Below are positions 1-8,946 of a DNA stretch of 23,017 nt, piece by piece. The first letter of the stretch is position 1. The number at the start of each line of letters is the position of its first letter. The notes under the pieces were generated by a model, which did no database searches, was not told where the DNA came from, and saw only the letters and a program-made list of their open reading frames with translations. The position numbers and the translations under genes were made by a program. Where the stretch lies: the NCBI GenBank assembly GCA_910592005.1, contig CAJVPP010001080.1:1-23017 (forward strand), read 5' to 3'. This DNA comes from Funneliformis mosseae (taxonomy: Eukaryota; Glomeromycota; Glomeromycetes; Glomerales; Glomeraceae).

Positions 1-368
1 TAAAACCCTTATTAGCTAAGTTCCGAATTACCTTCCCGTTTACCGAATTACTTTAACAGTGTATAGAACGAAAGGTAAATTTTAAAAATTTTTTTATTAT
101 AACCCTTGCGAATTCATCCCTGTGGCTGCGAATCCATTTAAAGTTAGATGATCATCTTTTCATATGAAAATTAATATGCGACGATCATTTTAAGATCAAC
201 CAATCAGATTTAAGCCCGCTATGCTGGTGTTGACACTAATAATGGTTTGCTCCTTTTGGGGAAATTATCTGCCGAGATAATTCTGTGCGACGTATGTAGA
301 CGCGTAATAATGACGTATCACACATATGTATCATATATGGATATGAGGACAAAGATTAGATTCTCCTC
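1..368 (+). promoter_or_regulatory. upstream region of the first gene, with a CCAAT box
   Basis: No coding sequence is visible. A CCAAT pentamer lies at 200-204 within ACCAATCAG, about 165 bases before the ATG at 369, and a TGACGT half-site lies at 311-316. Both are short motifs common in fungal promoters and are weak evidence alone. An in-frame TAG at 357-359 closes the frame just upstream of the ATG at 369, which supports that start. Confidence 0.3.
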
Positions 369-2989
369 ATGGACTTCTATCGCTTTTTCGCGATAAAAGA
401 TTGGACATGCGATAAGATAATAGAATATTATTATAAAACTTATAAGCAAAAAGGACGAAAGAAATTGTTGGATAATATAAAAAAGGATCTACAGAAGATT
501 GCAAATTCAGATTACATATTGGACGAAACGCGAAAAAGAAAGGCTCAAGAAATCTTGGATTACTGGAAAGTATGTTTGTTAGTATTTAAAGTAGAAATAG
601 GTAACTCATAATTAAGGAAAGCTGTTGACTCTTAGTCACAGTTATGAACTCTTAGTTCTTCCTAGAAGGAAAGCTGATGACTCTTAGTCACAGTTATGAA
701 CTCCTAGTTCCCTCTTCGAGCGCAAGCTATAACTCTTAGTTTATAGTGATGAACTCTTAGTTCGATGCTTGTGCGCAAGCTATGACTCTTAGTCTATAGT
801 GACGAACTCATAGTTCGACGCATTTAGTTTTAAACCTTGCATTTTGTTATTTTATTAGCACTGGACTGCATCAAAAAAGAAAATGTTACCGGATACAACA
901 CTTAATATTAGGACGCTACAGGTTATGATTCTGATCTGAAATTTTACAAAATATTAATAATACTTAGTAATATTTTTATCAATTAGGTAGAACACCAGGT
1001 TTTAACAGCCGGAAACTCTGGAACCCAAAATATTGATAACCGTCAGAGAAAACATCATCGAGAACAAACGACAGATGATGAAGAACCGGAAGAGGTACAG
1101 AAGAATTGCTCAATGCCTTGCATAATAATGGTAAGATGCTTCATTCTTTCTTAACATATAGGTCGATGATGATGAGCCTAGCTCCAAAATTGGTAAACAA
1201 AAGCAACGTAGGATTAGGAACGGGAGAATTATACCGAATTATAATGAAGATTCTTTGAATGTTGTCGAAAAATCATTGGAATTGCCTAAAGATAAAAGTA
1301 AGAGAATCAAAAAAAGTAATATTGGACATGAGTCATCAACATCATCAAGACAAAACGATATCGAAGTTGACGAGATAGATATGACGTTGTCAGAGGTCTG
1401 ATATCTTGCGCATATTGCTTTGTTCACAAGGTTCATCATTTAATAAATTCTTGTCTGTCGTAGAATCCAATCATTGAAAGATTGATAGGAGTCGGTGGAA
1501 TTGGTCGATATAAAATTGTCTTCTTGCCAGAGGAAAACGATTGTGATGTAATCAAGTTAATATTCAATAAAGATGAGTGGTCGAAACTAGAAACAGATTG
1601 GATTAATGTTAGTTATCTTATCATGCCTGTATTATTTTTAACAAACTAATTCAATACTGTTTTTTTTTCAGGCTGAGAAGAAAACGTTACCTTCCAGTAG
1701 TGGGATGAACGAGAATGTTAAAAAGTTATTAAAGAAGTACAATAATGGCATCAATGATGCGACGTTCGGATACGATGTGAATTTGATGAAATTGCCCGTT
1801 TTATTTGATGAGACTTCAATTGTAAATCGTGACACATATAATTTTATTCGAGAATGGCCTACGCAATGGATCAAATCGGTTTTTAATGCATTGTAAGGAT
1901 AGTACAATTTTTGGTTCGTTTTTTTTTGGATAATTTCTACATCGACTTTATTCTATTATAGTTTACTGTGTTTCCAGCTACCAATAAACCCACTTCACGA
2001 TTGTGATTTATCCGAATATTCCTACAGAGATAGGATTGTTAATCGTATTATAGAGGATATTTTTCTAGACACATAATTTTGTTCGTGTTAGGACGTAGGT
2101 TTCTCTTGCGATCTCTTATCTCTTGAAAATATTTATCAAATATTAATATAAGTTTTATTGCTAACAAGGGGTGAAGTCGAAAACACAGATCGTAAAGATC
2201 AGAAAAATTCTGCAAGACCACAAGGGCAACGACGTTCCGTTGGATGGGATCATGACGCTATATTAATAATGAAGGCAAACAATGTTGATTATCAAATAGG
2301 GTTTTGTGAAGTCGTAGGTAACGCCTGCATACATGACGATCAAAAAATGATAGGGGATCGAGAGAAAATTTTAAAGTGTAAGTAGAAAATAGTTCTGCTT
2401 TTTTATTTTTCTTTAATTTCAATTGACAAAATCATTAAATTTGACAGCGATGCAACTCGGATTATTCCGATTACGAAAATTACTCAGTAAACAAGGAGTC
2501 GATGAAAACGGAATTTGTAAAGCCGAAACATTTGGCATTCTTATTTATAGTAATTATCCACATAATCCATAGCATGTTTTACTTTCATTATTTTATTGGT
2601 GTTTGACATTTTCTAATTTTTATTTGTGTAGGAAAAACTTTTTGTTTCTATTCAATGCATTATGTTGACGACCTTTATCTAGTAGATCAATTTGAAGGAT
2701 TTACAATTCCCGATAATTATGGTCAATTGGCAGAACTTTTAAATATTATAGAAATAATGTTTACTTTTAAGGTAATAATTATCTTCATCGCAGTGCTTCT
2801 ATCGTAAATAATACTTTAACATCTGTCTTTTATCATCAGCAACGTGTCATGGATCTTCATCACTTTGTTCAAAGTTTGTATAAACTAAAGAGTAAATTTC
2901 AACGAAGAACTCTTATCAATGAAAGTGCTGTTAAGGCTTCACCAACAAAACGTGATAGTTTAGACTCCAGAGCAAAAATCTGGAATTAA
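369..2989 (+). CDS. multi-exon fungal protein with PD-(D/E)XK-like core (one frameshift)
   Basis: I read ten exons: 369-569, 987-1130, 1162-1395, 1464-1607, 1672-1892, 1962-2094, 2169-2377, 2448-2549, 2632-2771 and 2840-2989. All boundaries are GT..AG; the intron before 1672 has an ACTAAT branch-point-like site and a T-rich acceptor. The exons sum to 1678 bases, one more than a multiple of three, so a single extra base (or two missing) is needed near 2072 to join the frame ending FLDT to the one continuing RTGEVEN; otherwise the product is about 558 residues. The middle is basic and Ser/Asp-rich (residues ~115-190), like a disordered nuclear segment. Around residues 380-400 WDHDAILIM is followed by IGFCEVVG, a D...E pattern I associate with degenerate PD-(D/E)XK folds in Glomeromycotina and Mucoromycota families. 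Function is unknown. Exon 1 linkage across the 417-base intron rests on phase and recollection. Confidence 0.7.
616..823. repeat. four ~53-bp palindrome-bearing tandem units in intron 1
   Basis: Four units start at the AAGCT at 619, 671, 724 and 777 (spacing 52, 53, 53). Each carries two short palindromes. The first is GACTCTTAGTC at 627-637, 679-689 and 784-794, with AACTCTTAGTT at 731-741 in unit 3. The second is GAACTCNTAGTTC at 646-658, 698-710, 751-763 and 804-816, where only the central base varies (T, C, T, A). The array lies inside the unusually long first intron of the gene at 369-2989. It could be a minisatellite, a small mobile palindromic element or a structured intron segment. 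Confidence 0.8.
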
Positions 2990-3237
2990 GATAGAATATA
3001 ACGTTTATTTTTCCGCATTATTTAGTTTGTCTATTTTATAAAAGAGTAGACAACAATTTTTTCCACTGGGATTAATAGGGATCATCAAAAAAATTAAGAA
3101 ATTGTCATTGAAAATTGCGTTAAATAAAAATGATTCTTATACATTAAATAATACTATAAATGTCAATTTATTGAGAAAAAATGAGGGCTACTGCCCAAGC
3201 CTATTAATAACCGTCTTGGATATGGCTTATTCATGTC

Positions 3238-3499
3238 TCAAGTAAAAATGAGGATGCATCAGAGGCGGTTTCTGCTGAGATGAGCGAATCAACCTCACCT
3301 ATTCCTGTATCTTATGACTTTAATTTTTCAGGTTCTGTTAATGCGGATGATGGCGACCATGATTCTGATTCCGATAATAATACAGTGGATGAATATGGTG
3401 AACTGTAAACGTGATAGAGGTCATTATTATCGTGACAGAAAATATGAAAGAAAAACCTCACCAATTATAAGTCCTATTATCTCACCAGTAACCACCTAG
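3238..3499 (+). pseudogene. C-terminal remnant of an acidic, Ser-rich fungal protein
   Basis: A reading frame from 3238 gives an acidic, Ser-rich stretch containing FSGSVNADDGDHDSDSD and NTVDEYGEL, then meets TAA at 3406. The neighbouring frame takes over immediately with RGHYYRDRKYERKTSPI and ends in the repeat SPIISPIISPVTT before TAG at 3499. The smooth change of frame at about 3405 shows a frameshift in what was one coding region. I associate this tail with multicopy Rhizophagus proteins of unknown function, from recollection only. No start is visible, and the sequence upstream to 3000 holds no convincing exon. It may be a 3' piece of an unrelated copy of the family seen at 3645-5299. Confidence 0.5.
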
Positions 3500-3734
3500 G
3501 AGAATTATTGGATAAATTGCATACTGAATTATTTATTTTTTTTTTTGAATCACGTGAGTGGCTTATGCAAAAGAGATTAAACTGATCACCTGAAATGCGC
3601 AGAAGATATATTCGCATTATTTTTTCGTTTGTGTTATAAAATCCAAGTTTAACTTACTTAGAGAAGAAAATGCCAGACTTATGGCTAAGATAACTGGGCT
3701 CAAGTTTGAGAAAGCTGAGCTTGAAGCAAGAAAT

Positions 3735-3889
3735 GGGTTGATTGCTAGGAAAATCAGGTTCTGGGAATTTTTTAGCAAAATTGAGATTTTTATTGCATTT
3801 TAGTTTTTGATATTATTAGATTAAAATGTATTAAGCTCTTAATTTTAGTCAAAAATTTCTCAAAACCTGATTTTTCTAAAAACACTTCC
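3735..3889. mobile_element. 155-bp MITE, copy 1, AAAT target duplication
   Basis: The element begins GGGTTGATTGCTAGGAAAAT and ends TCTAAAAACACTTCC; the ends are inverted repeats sharing CTAGGAAAATCAGGTTCTG with transitions. It is flanked by AAAT at 3731-3734 and 3890-3893. Excision with one AAAT rejoins the coiled-coil codons as LEARN-AELRE. A sister copy of identical length lies at 16874-17028. There is no coding capacity. The superfamily is not assigned; a 4-bp duplication excludes Tc1/mariner (TA) and hAT (8 bp). Confidence 0.88.
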
Positions 3890-4475
3890 AAATGCCGAGC
3901 TTAGAGAAAGAGTCACAAAACTGGAAGAGAAACAGCTGGAGAACGTAGTAATAAAAACTTATTACATACATCACAAGTATTGCAAAAAACATGATCATAT
4001 TAGTAAAACAATATTCAGATATAGATATTTTTTCCAGCAATCATTATTTCGCATATAGGATTGGAGATATCTATACTAATCATGAAGTCATTTTTATCAA
4101 TTTGCAAGGGATTAGCGGAATGACGAAATGCAATGCATAATTGCTGGTGAAAATCTAGGAAATGTTTCTCTTAAAAAATTTATACATGATATAAAATGAG
4201 GTCAGTATATTTTTTTTGATTCTAGTAAAGAGAAAAGTTTCATTATATCAGCTTCAGAACAAAGTACTTCTGGTTTTTCTCTTTCGAATATTAAAAATTT
4301 GGGATACAATATCCTAAAAAATCTTGATGATGGTCTTGTAAGAGATAAAGAAATTCCAGAGCTAGAACCATATTCTGAATGTACAAACAATATTTTAACA
4401 CTTCCCCTCAAAGCATTTACAACATTATCATGTGATCATATTTTTCACAGGTCGTGTATTGAAAAGCAACTTCTA

Positions 4476-5069
4476 CAGAGGATCACCAAAAGTCTCTAAA
4501 CACCACTTTTTAGGTGCAATTCAATATTGGCAATTTCATATGACTTAGCAATTCTGCAGTCATATGATGTTTCGAATTTTGTTTACATGAATCGTACGTT
4601 AAAAATGCATTCAAAATGGTGATGATAGTTTTCAGGAGGATAATTCTCTGCCCTACAATACGAAGCAGGCGAAGAATTTTCATGCAGAAAATGATATGCA
4701 CGTTCTTTCATAACTCGCTCAAGTCCAGACATCAGCCTGATCGAAAATCTGTGAGCTGATGTCAAGAAAAGCATCTGTGATTTGAAAAAAATGCCTTCTA
4801 ACATTGCTGAACTAAAGCGGCATATTAAGAAGTCATGGAGAAAAATTTTCTTATATACTATCGAAAATTTGGTCGATAGTATGTCACAACGAATTTGGGC
4901 TGTAATTGAAACAAATGGAGGCCTGATCAAGTACTAATTATTTAATATGAAATTTATTTTATATGTCATTTTTAATAATTATTTAATAATTTTTTTTATT
5001 AAATTTTAAAAATTTTAAATGATTTATTGTGCTAAAAAGTGGTGTTCAAAGACTTTTGATGACCCTCTG
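4476..5069 (+). mobile_element. internally deleted Tc1/mariner element, 594 bp, in the RING-like gene
   Basis: Thirty-eight-base inverted ends begin CAGAGGATCACCAAAAGTCT on the left and CAGAGGGTCATCAAAAGTCT on the complementary right strand. They differ at four positions, all transitions. TA target duplications lie at 4474-4475 and 5070-5071. The interior keeps only the 3' part of a transposase gene. Removing the element plus one TA restores the host codons CTA CAT without a shift, which proves insertion inside an exon. Confidence 0.93.
4627..4937 (+). pseudogene. Tc1-like transposase, C-terminal remnant
   Basis: The frame shows FQEDN, carrying the second catalytic Asp of the DD34E triad, then FHAENDMHV. 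After a frameshift near 4710 it shows SPDISLIENL, the signature around the catalytic Glu, then a stop (TGA, one transition from Trp) and ADVKKSICDLKKMPSN. It ends at TAA 4935-4937 with IETNGGLIKY. The DNA-binding domains and the first Asp are absent because the element is internally deleted. It lies inside the inverted ends at 4476 and 5069 and is certainly inactive. Confidence 0.85.
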
Positions 5070-5299
5070 TACATACCAAACTAGACGCGCATTTATTTTC
5101 CAATTGTAAAAAGAATGTCAATGTTATCATGGATCTGAATTCTATTAAGAGAGATTTACAATTATCCCAATCAAGCAGAATTTCAACTATTTCTAACTTA
5201 ATGGATGAAAATGCTTTTTTAACTTCACCAACAATGCCAAAAAAATTAATGAAGAATGTCAAGAATACATTAAATCAAGAAACAATTCGTTTAATATGA

Positions 5300-6039
5300 T
5301 AAAGTCATTTTCAGCTTCATAAATTTATAAGCTAAGTTGGAATGACATAGATGCTATTGAAGCGAAATTTGCATAGTAAATGCGCTGGTCACGTGATTTT
5401 GTCGACCTGCAGGTCAGAAAAATCAAAATGTAAAAAAATAAATAGTTCACTTTCCTTTTAACTATTTTTGCATACCAATGTATTAACCAGATACGCTTTA
5501 CATATGCTTATCAAATAAAGTTTTCCTTATCAGGCTTTCTCCTTTTTTAATCTATGTATTGTATACTATATGCGAAATGATATATAATTGCGTAATAGTC
5601 TGTATAATTTTTTTATAATGCTAATCATCTCGTGATTTAATTGAAGGTGCTGTATATAGAAACTCGCTAGCTTCTGAAACTCTCCTAGAGGAACTGGTAG
5701 GGATCTAGGGTGATACATGTGATATGATATACGTTATACCAAAAACTGATTTAGTCAGACGTCGTGCATATGTATGAAAATATAAAATTAGCTTAGCCTG
5801 AAATATGACTCTATATAAATTCTGATATACTTGTAATCGAATAAAAATGAATTCAATATTTCATTATAATATAGTTATTACAAATTGTTATAAATCACTA
5901 TAAATCAAAAAAACAGTGAAATTGCTAAAATCGATAAAATACTTTAAAATCGTTATAATCTGTTATAAACTACTAAAACACTATTATGAATTTAGGTAGT
6001 AAAACCTAATATAAGCTAGTTTTTGTAAGCTATAGTGAT
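5300..6039. other. AT-rich intergenic stretch
   Basis: No coding frame, RNA gene or element boundary is convincing here. A perfect 12-base palindrome, GACCTGCAGGTC, lies at 5404-5415 just after a CACGTG at 5390-5395. Around 5880-5970 short imperfect repeats of TTATAAATCACTATAAATC type occur, probably low-complexity sequence. Confidence 0.5.
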
Positions 6040-6464
6040 GTAAACTTTGAAGAATATAGAAGAATATTAGAAGCATTATGTTCTTTAGATGAACAATATG
6101 ATCATGAAACACCAGAAATGTGATGCTCCTGTATCTGTGATCCATTTAGAAAAATACTTGAAGAAAATCCAAGAATTCTTTCTAAGAATGGATATATTAC
6201 AATATATGAAAATTTATATGAACATGATAAAATCCATGATATTTCATTAAATTACATATATTATAGTGTATGTAAAGCTCTGAACAGTTCAGATTAATCT
6301 GAAAATTTTCAGTTCAGATCAACTTCAGTTCAGTTTCGAATTGCAAAAAATTTAATCTAAAAATTTTTAGTTTAGTTCAGATTTTTTTTGGATTATAAAT
6401 CTAATCTGAACTGAAAAAAATCTGAACTGAACTGAAAATTTCAGATTAATCCAAAATTTCAGAT

Positions 6465-7310
6465 CGTTTAGAATGATTAAATTTGTCATTTATTTGGAAC
6501 AATTGAAATTATCATTTTAAATGAATGATAAAAAAATCATTCAATTAGAACAATTAAATTATTATTCTAAAAGAATGATAAAAGAATCATTCATTTGGAA
6601 TGATTAAAGTTATCATTTCAAATAAAAAATAAGAAAATCATCTGATTGAAATAATTAAATTATCATTCTAAAAAAATGATAAAAGGATCATTCGATTAGA
6701 ATGATAAAATTATCATTTCAAATGAATAATAAGAAAATTGTTCGATTAGAACAATTAAATTATAATTTCAAAAGAACGATAAAAAAATCATTCATTTAAA
6801 TTGATTGACGTTATCTTTCCAAATGAACGATAAGAAAATTGTTCAATTGAAATGATTAAATTATCATTTCAAAAGAATAATTAAATTATTGTTTCAAAAG
6901 AATGATTAAATTATCATTCTAAAAGAACAATTAAATTATCATTCTAAATGAATGATAAGAAAATTGTTTGATTGGAATGATAAAAGAATCGTTTATTTAG
7001 AATAATTAAAATTATTTTTCAAATGAACGATTGAAGTTATCATTTCAAATGAATGATTGAAGTTATCATTCTAAATGAACAATAAGAAAATTGTTTGATT
7101 GGAATGATAAAAGAATCGTTTATTTAGAATAATTAAAATTATCTTTTCAAATGAATGATAAAAGAATCATTCATTTGGAATAATTGAAGTTATCTTTCCA
7201 AAAATGATAAAAAAATTGTTCATTTGAAATGATTGAAGTTATCGTTCTAAATAAATGATAAGAAAATCGTTCAATTAGAATAATTAAATTATCAATCAGT
7301 GGAAATATCA
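6465..7310. repeat. left subterminal repeat array of the 6.2-kb transposon
   Basis: About 48-50-bp units repeat the form AATGATTAAATTATCATTCT, then AAAAGAATGATAAAAGAATC. Each holds the heptamer GAATGAT or its variants in alternating orientation, so the array is a run of small palindromes. The same array occurs at 11745-12300 and, shortened, at 17680-17960. Arrays of short motifs next to transposon ends are usually transposase binding sites; that role is inferred here. Confidence 0.85.
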
Positions 7311-7571
7311 TACTCTGATCACGTGTATTATACAAATTAGTAAATTTATTTATATTACCGATCATTTCTTTATAATAAAATATATTGCTAAATTTCACTA
7401 AACTATATTTGAGTTCTTATTTCCTCTTTTGTAATAGATTATCTACATATAATAAATGTTAAATAACAGGTTCAAAAGAAGGTTAGTCAAATATGTTATT
7501 AGAGTGATATTTATAAGTTTATTCCATTCAATCTGGAACCTAAAGTAATAGTTTACGATTATTAATATTAT

Positions 7572-8179
7572 AGAAATTGCAGCTTTAAACTTTAAAGATG
7601 ATACCACTTTCATACATTTTCCAACTTCACCCCTATATTATAAAACTCATAGTATTTTAACTAATGGCATTTATGAGAACTCTATAAATAGGGATAATGT
7701 TTTGCTTGGACCGCTTCCTGTTAATTTTCTTTATAAATCTGAAGAATCCAAATCAAATTCTAAGTTTGATTTTTTTTCTCTTTAATCTTATGAAGATTTA
7801 CTTCAAAAAATAATAGAATTAATAGCAGGTAATTGGTATATATGTAAATATATTTTTTTGTGTAAATAATTAATATTAATAATATAAAATATTTTTAGAT
7901 AATGACAATAATGATGACAGTATTGTTAAATATGACTTTGATGAAATAAAAAAGGATTTAGACGATTATACTATTGAAGAAAATCAGAACCTTTATGATG
8001 ATAATGAAGAAGAAACTGATAAAATAATTAAATTTGATAAGCATAATTTAATAAAAATAATAGACAAAATTAATAATAATAAAAAAGTTAACATTGACTT
8101 TCCTATTTACTCTCCTATTTCCTCTTCTATTTCCTCTTTTCTTCACTTTCTTCTTCTTATTCTTCACCTTCCTCATTAA
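7572..8179 (+). pseudogene. 5' exons of the 6.2-kb transposon's gene
   Basis: The first exon-like frame runs IAALNFKDDTTFIHFPTSPL to EDLLQKIIELIA, with one TAA after FDFFSL. It is followed by a GT..AG intron at 7829-7898 in correct phase (GCA G/AT). The second exon is acidic: DNDNNDDSIVKYDFDEIKKD, then LYDDNEEETDKIIKF. A pyrimidine-rich run at 8100-8175 encodes Ser/Pro/Leu in different frames and probably holds a frameshift leading into the Cys-rich part. No function can be assigned to this portion alone; it may be a linker or an upstream protein of the element. Confidence 0.45.
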
Positions 8180-8189
8180 CATCTTGTGT

Positions 8190-8730
8190 AATTATCAATT
8201 ATGTTGAAGGTACTATTTAAAGATGTAATTCAACATATAAATTACGAAGGCTACATAACTTTTATGGAACATGGTAAATAGATCAAAATGCAGTTCAACA
8301 AGTAGATGATGATTATTCCAAATTAGGAGTTTGTGATTCTCATTTTTTATTTGATCAAAACCAACTTCATAAAAATTTAGATAAGCAATTAAAAAATATA
8401 AATTTATCTACAATTCAAAAGCGAAGATGTATTGGATGTGAAAATTTTATAACATTTTTTAGTTAAGGAAAGGGATGTAGAAATCATTCACGGTTGATAA
8501 ATGGTCGTAGGATTTAAGTTCCTTGTAATAGATTAGTATACTGTGATGCGTTAAGAAATTATTCTACTCTTTGTCAACGTACTTATAATGATACTAAAAG
8601 ACTACGATGTGTTTGTTGTATTTGCTATGAAAAATTAGGAGGACATATTTATAGATATCCAAGACAAGGTCAAAGAAAAGATTGTATTAAAATTAATTGC
8701 ATAATAAAGATACTAGCAAAGGACTTGAAT
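8190..8730 (+). pseudogene. Cys-rich, probably zinc-binding part of the transposon protein
   Basis: One frame, interrupted by four or so TAA stops, reads DSHFLFDQNQLHKNLDKQ, then QKRRCIGCENFITFF, GKGCRNHSRLINGRR, VPCNRLVYCDALRNYSTLCQ and TKRLRCVCCICYEKLGGHIY, then RQGQRKDC. The Cys and His spacing (CxxC, C-x3-H, C...C, CxCCxxC, GGH, C) suggests a multi-zinc domain, typical as an N-terminal DNA-binding or structural module in transposases. The stops are explained by CAA-to-TAA changes. I recall related multicopy ORFs in Rhizophagus but cannot name the family. Confidence 0.55.
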
Positions 8731-8946
8731 TTATTGCATAATGGTTTAATAATATTGCAAAAAGCGATGATAAATCAAAAAAATCATGATTTTAAAAGCA
8801 GTAGTCAATTCATTTCTTTCTTTTATTTCTCAAGAATCTTCAAGCAATAGCATTATTATAAAACCCTAACACAACCTATAAGTTTATTTATAATTAGAGT
8901 GTTGTTTCTTGATACATTTTGAATACAAAAAAATAATTCAAAAAGA

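Larger units (their letters stand above)
3645..5299 (+). pseudogene. coiled-coil / RING-like protein gene broken by two transposons
   Basis: The frame opens in a charged coiled coil (LLREENARLMAKITG, then EKAELEARN) up to 3734. It is cut by a 155-bp MITE and resumes exactly in phase at 3894 with AELRERVTKLEEKQ. A donor-like GT near 3943 and an acceptor at 4218 (TTCTAG) suggest an intron. The next exon gives SKEKSFIISASEQ and a RING-type half, LSCDHIFHRSC, with Cys and His ligands spaced C-x-H-x2-H-x2-C. At 4475 a Tc1 element interrupts the codon run EKQLL; it resumes in phase at 5072 as HTKLDAHLFSNC and ends at TGA 5297-5299. The expected last CPxC ligand pair is degraded (LFSNC). A ubiquitin-ligase-like ancestry is possible, but the gene cannot make a full product. 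Its left start is not defined. Confidence 0.7.

Noticed and set aside
1239..1439. Minus-strand ORF opposite exon 3
   Set aside because: It is the shadow of a well-spliced plus-strand exon and has a biased, Ser/Leu-rich composition.
2158..2385. Stand-alone 75-codon ORF
   Set aside because: Its first codons lie in an intron; the acceptor at 2168 joins it in phase with the upstream exon, so it is exon 7 of the gene at 369-2989 read through its 5' splice site.
3735..3889. An intron instead of a MITE in the coiled-coil gene
   Set aside because: It has no GT..AG boundaries, has inverted ends with an AAAT duplication, and an equal-length copy lies in non-genic sequence at 16874-17028.
4583..4930. 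Minus-strand 115-codon ORF
   Set aside because: The plus strand here carries the recognisable Tc1 transposase signature SPDISLIENL, so the minus frame is a shadow.
5401..5415. GTCGACCTGCAGGTC, resembling a cloning-vector polylinker (SalI-PstI)
   Set aside because: Only 15 bases match the idea and the flanks are ordinary AT-rich sequence with no further vector sites, so contamination is not supported; a chance palindrome is enough.
6465..7310. CRISPR-like array of ~50-bp repeats
   Set aside because: Units are themselves palindromic and degenerate, have no unique spacers, and occur symmetrically at both transposon ends.
7171..7398. Minus-strand 75-codon ORF
   Set aside because: It overlaps the subterminal repeat array and has the composition of AT-rich repeats, not protein.
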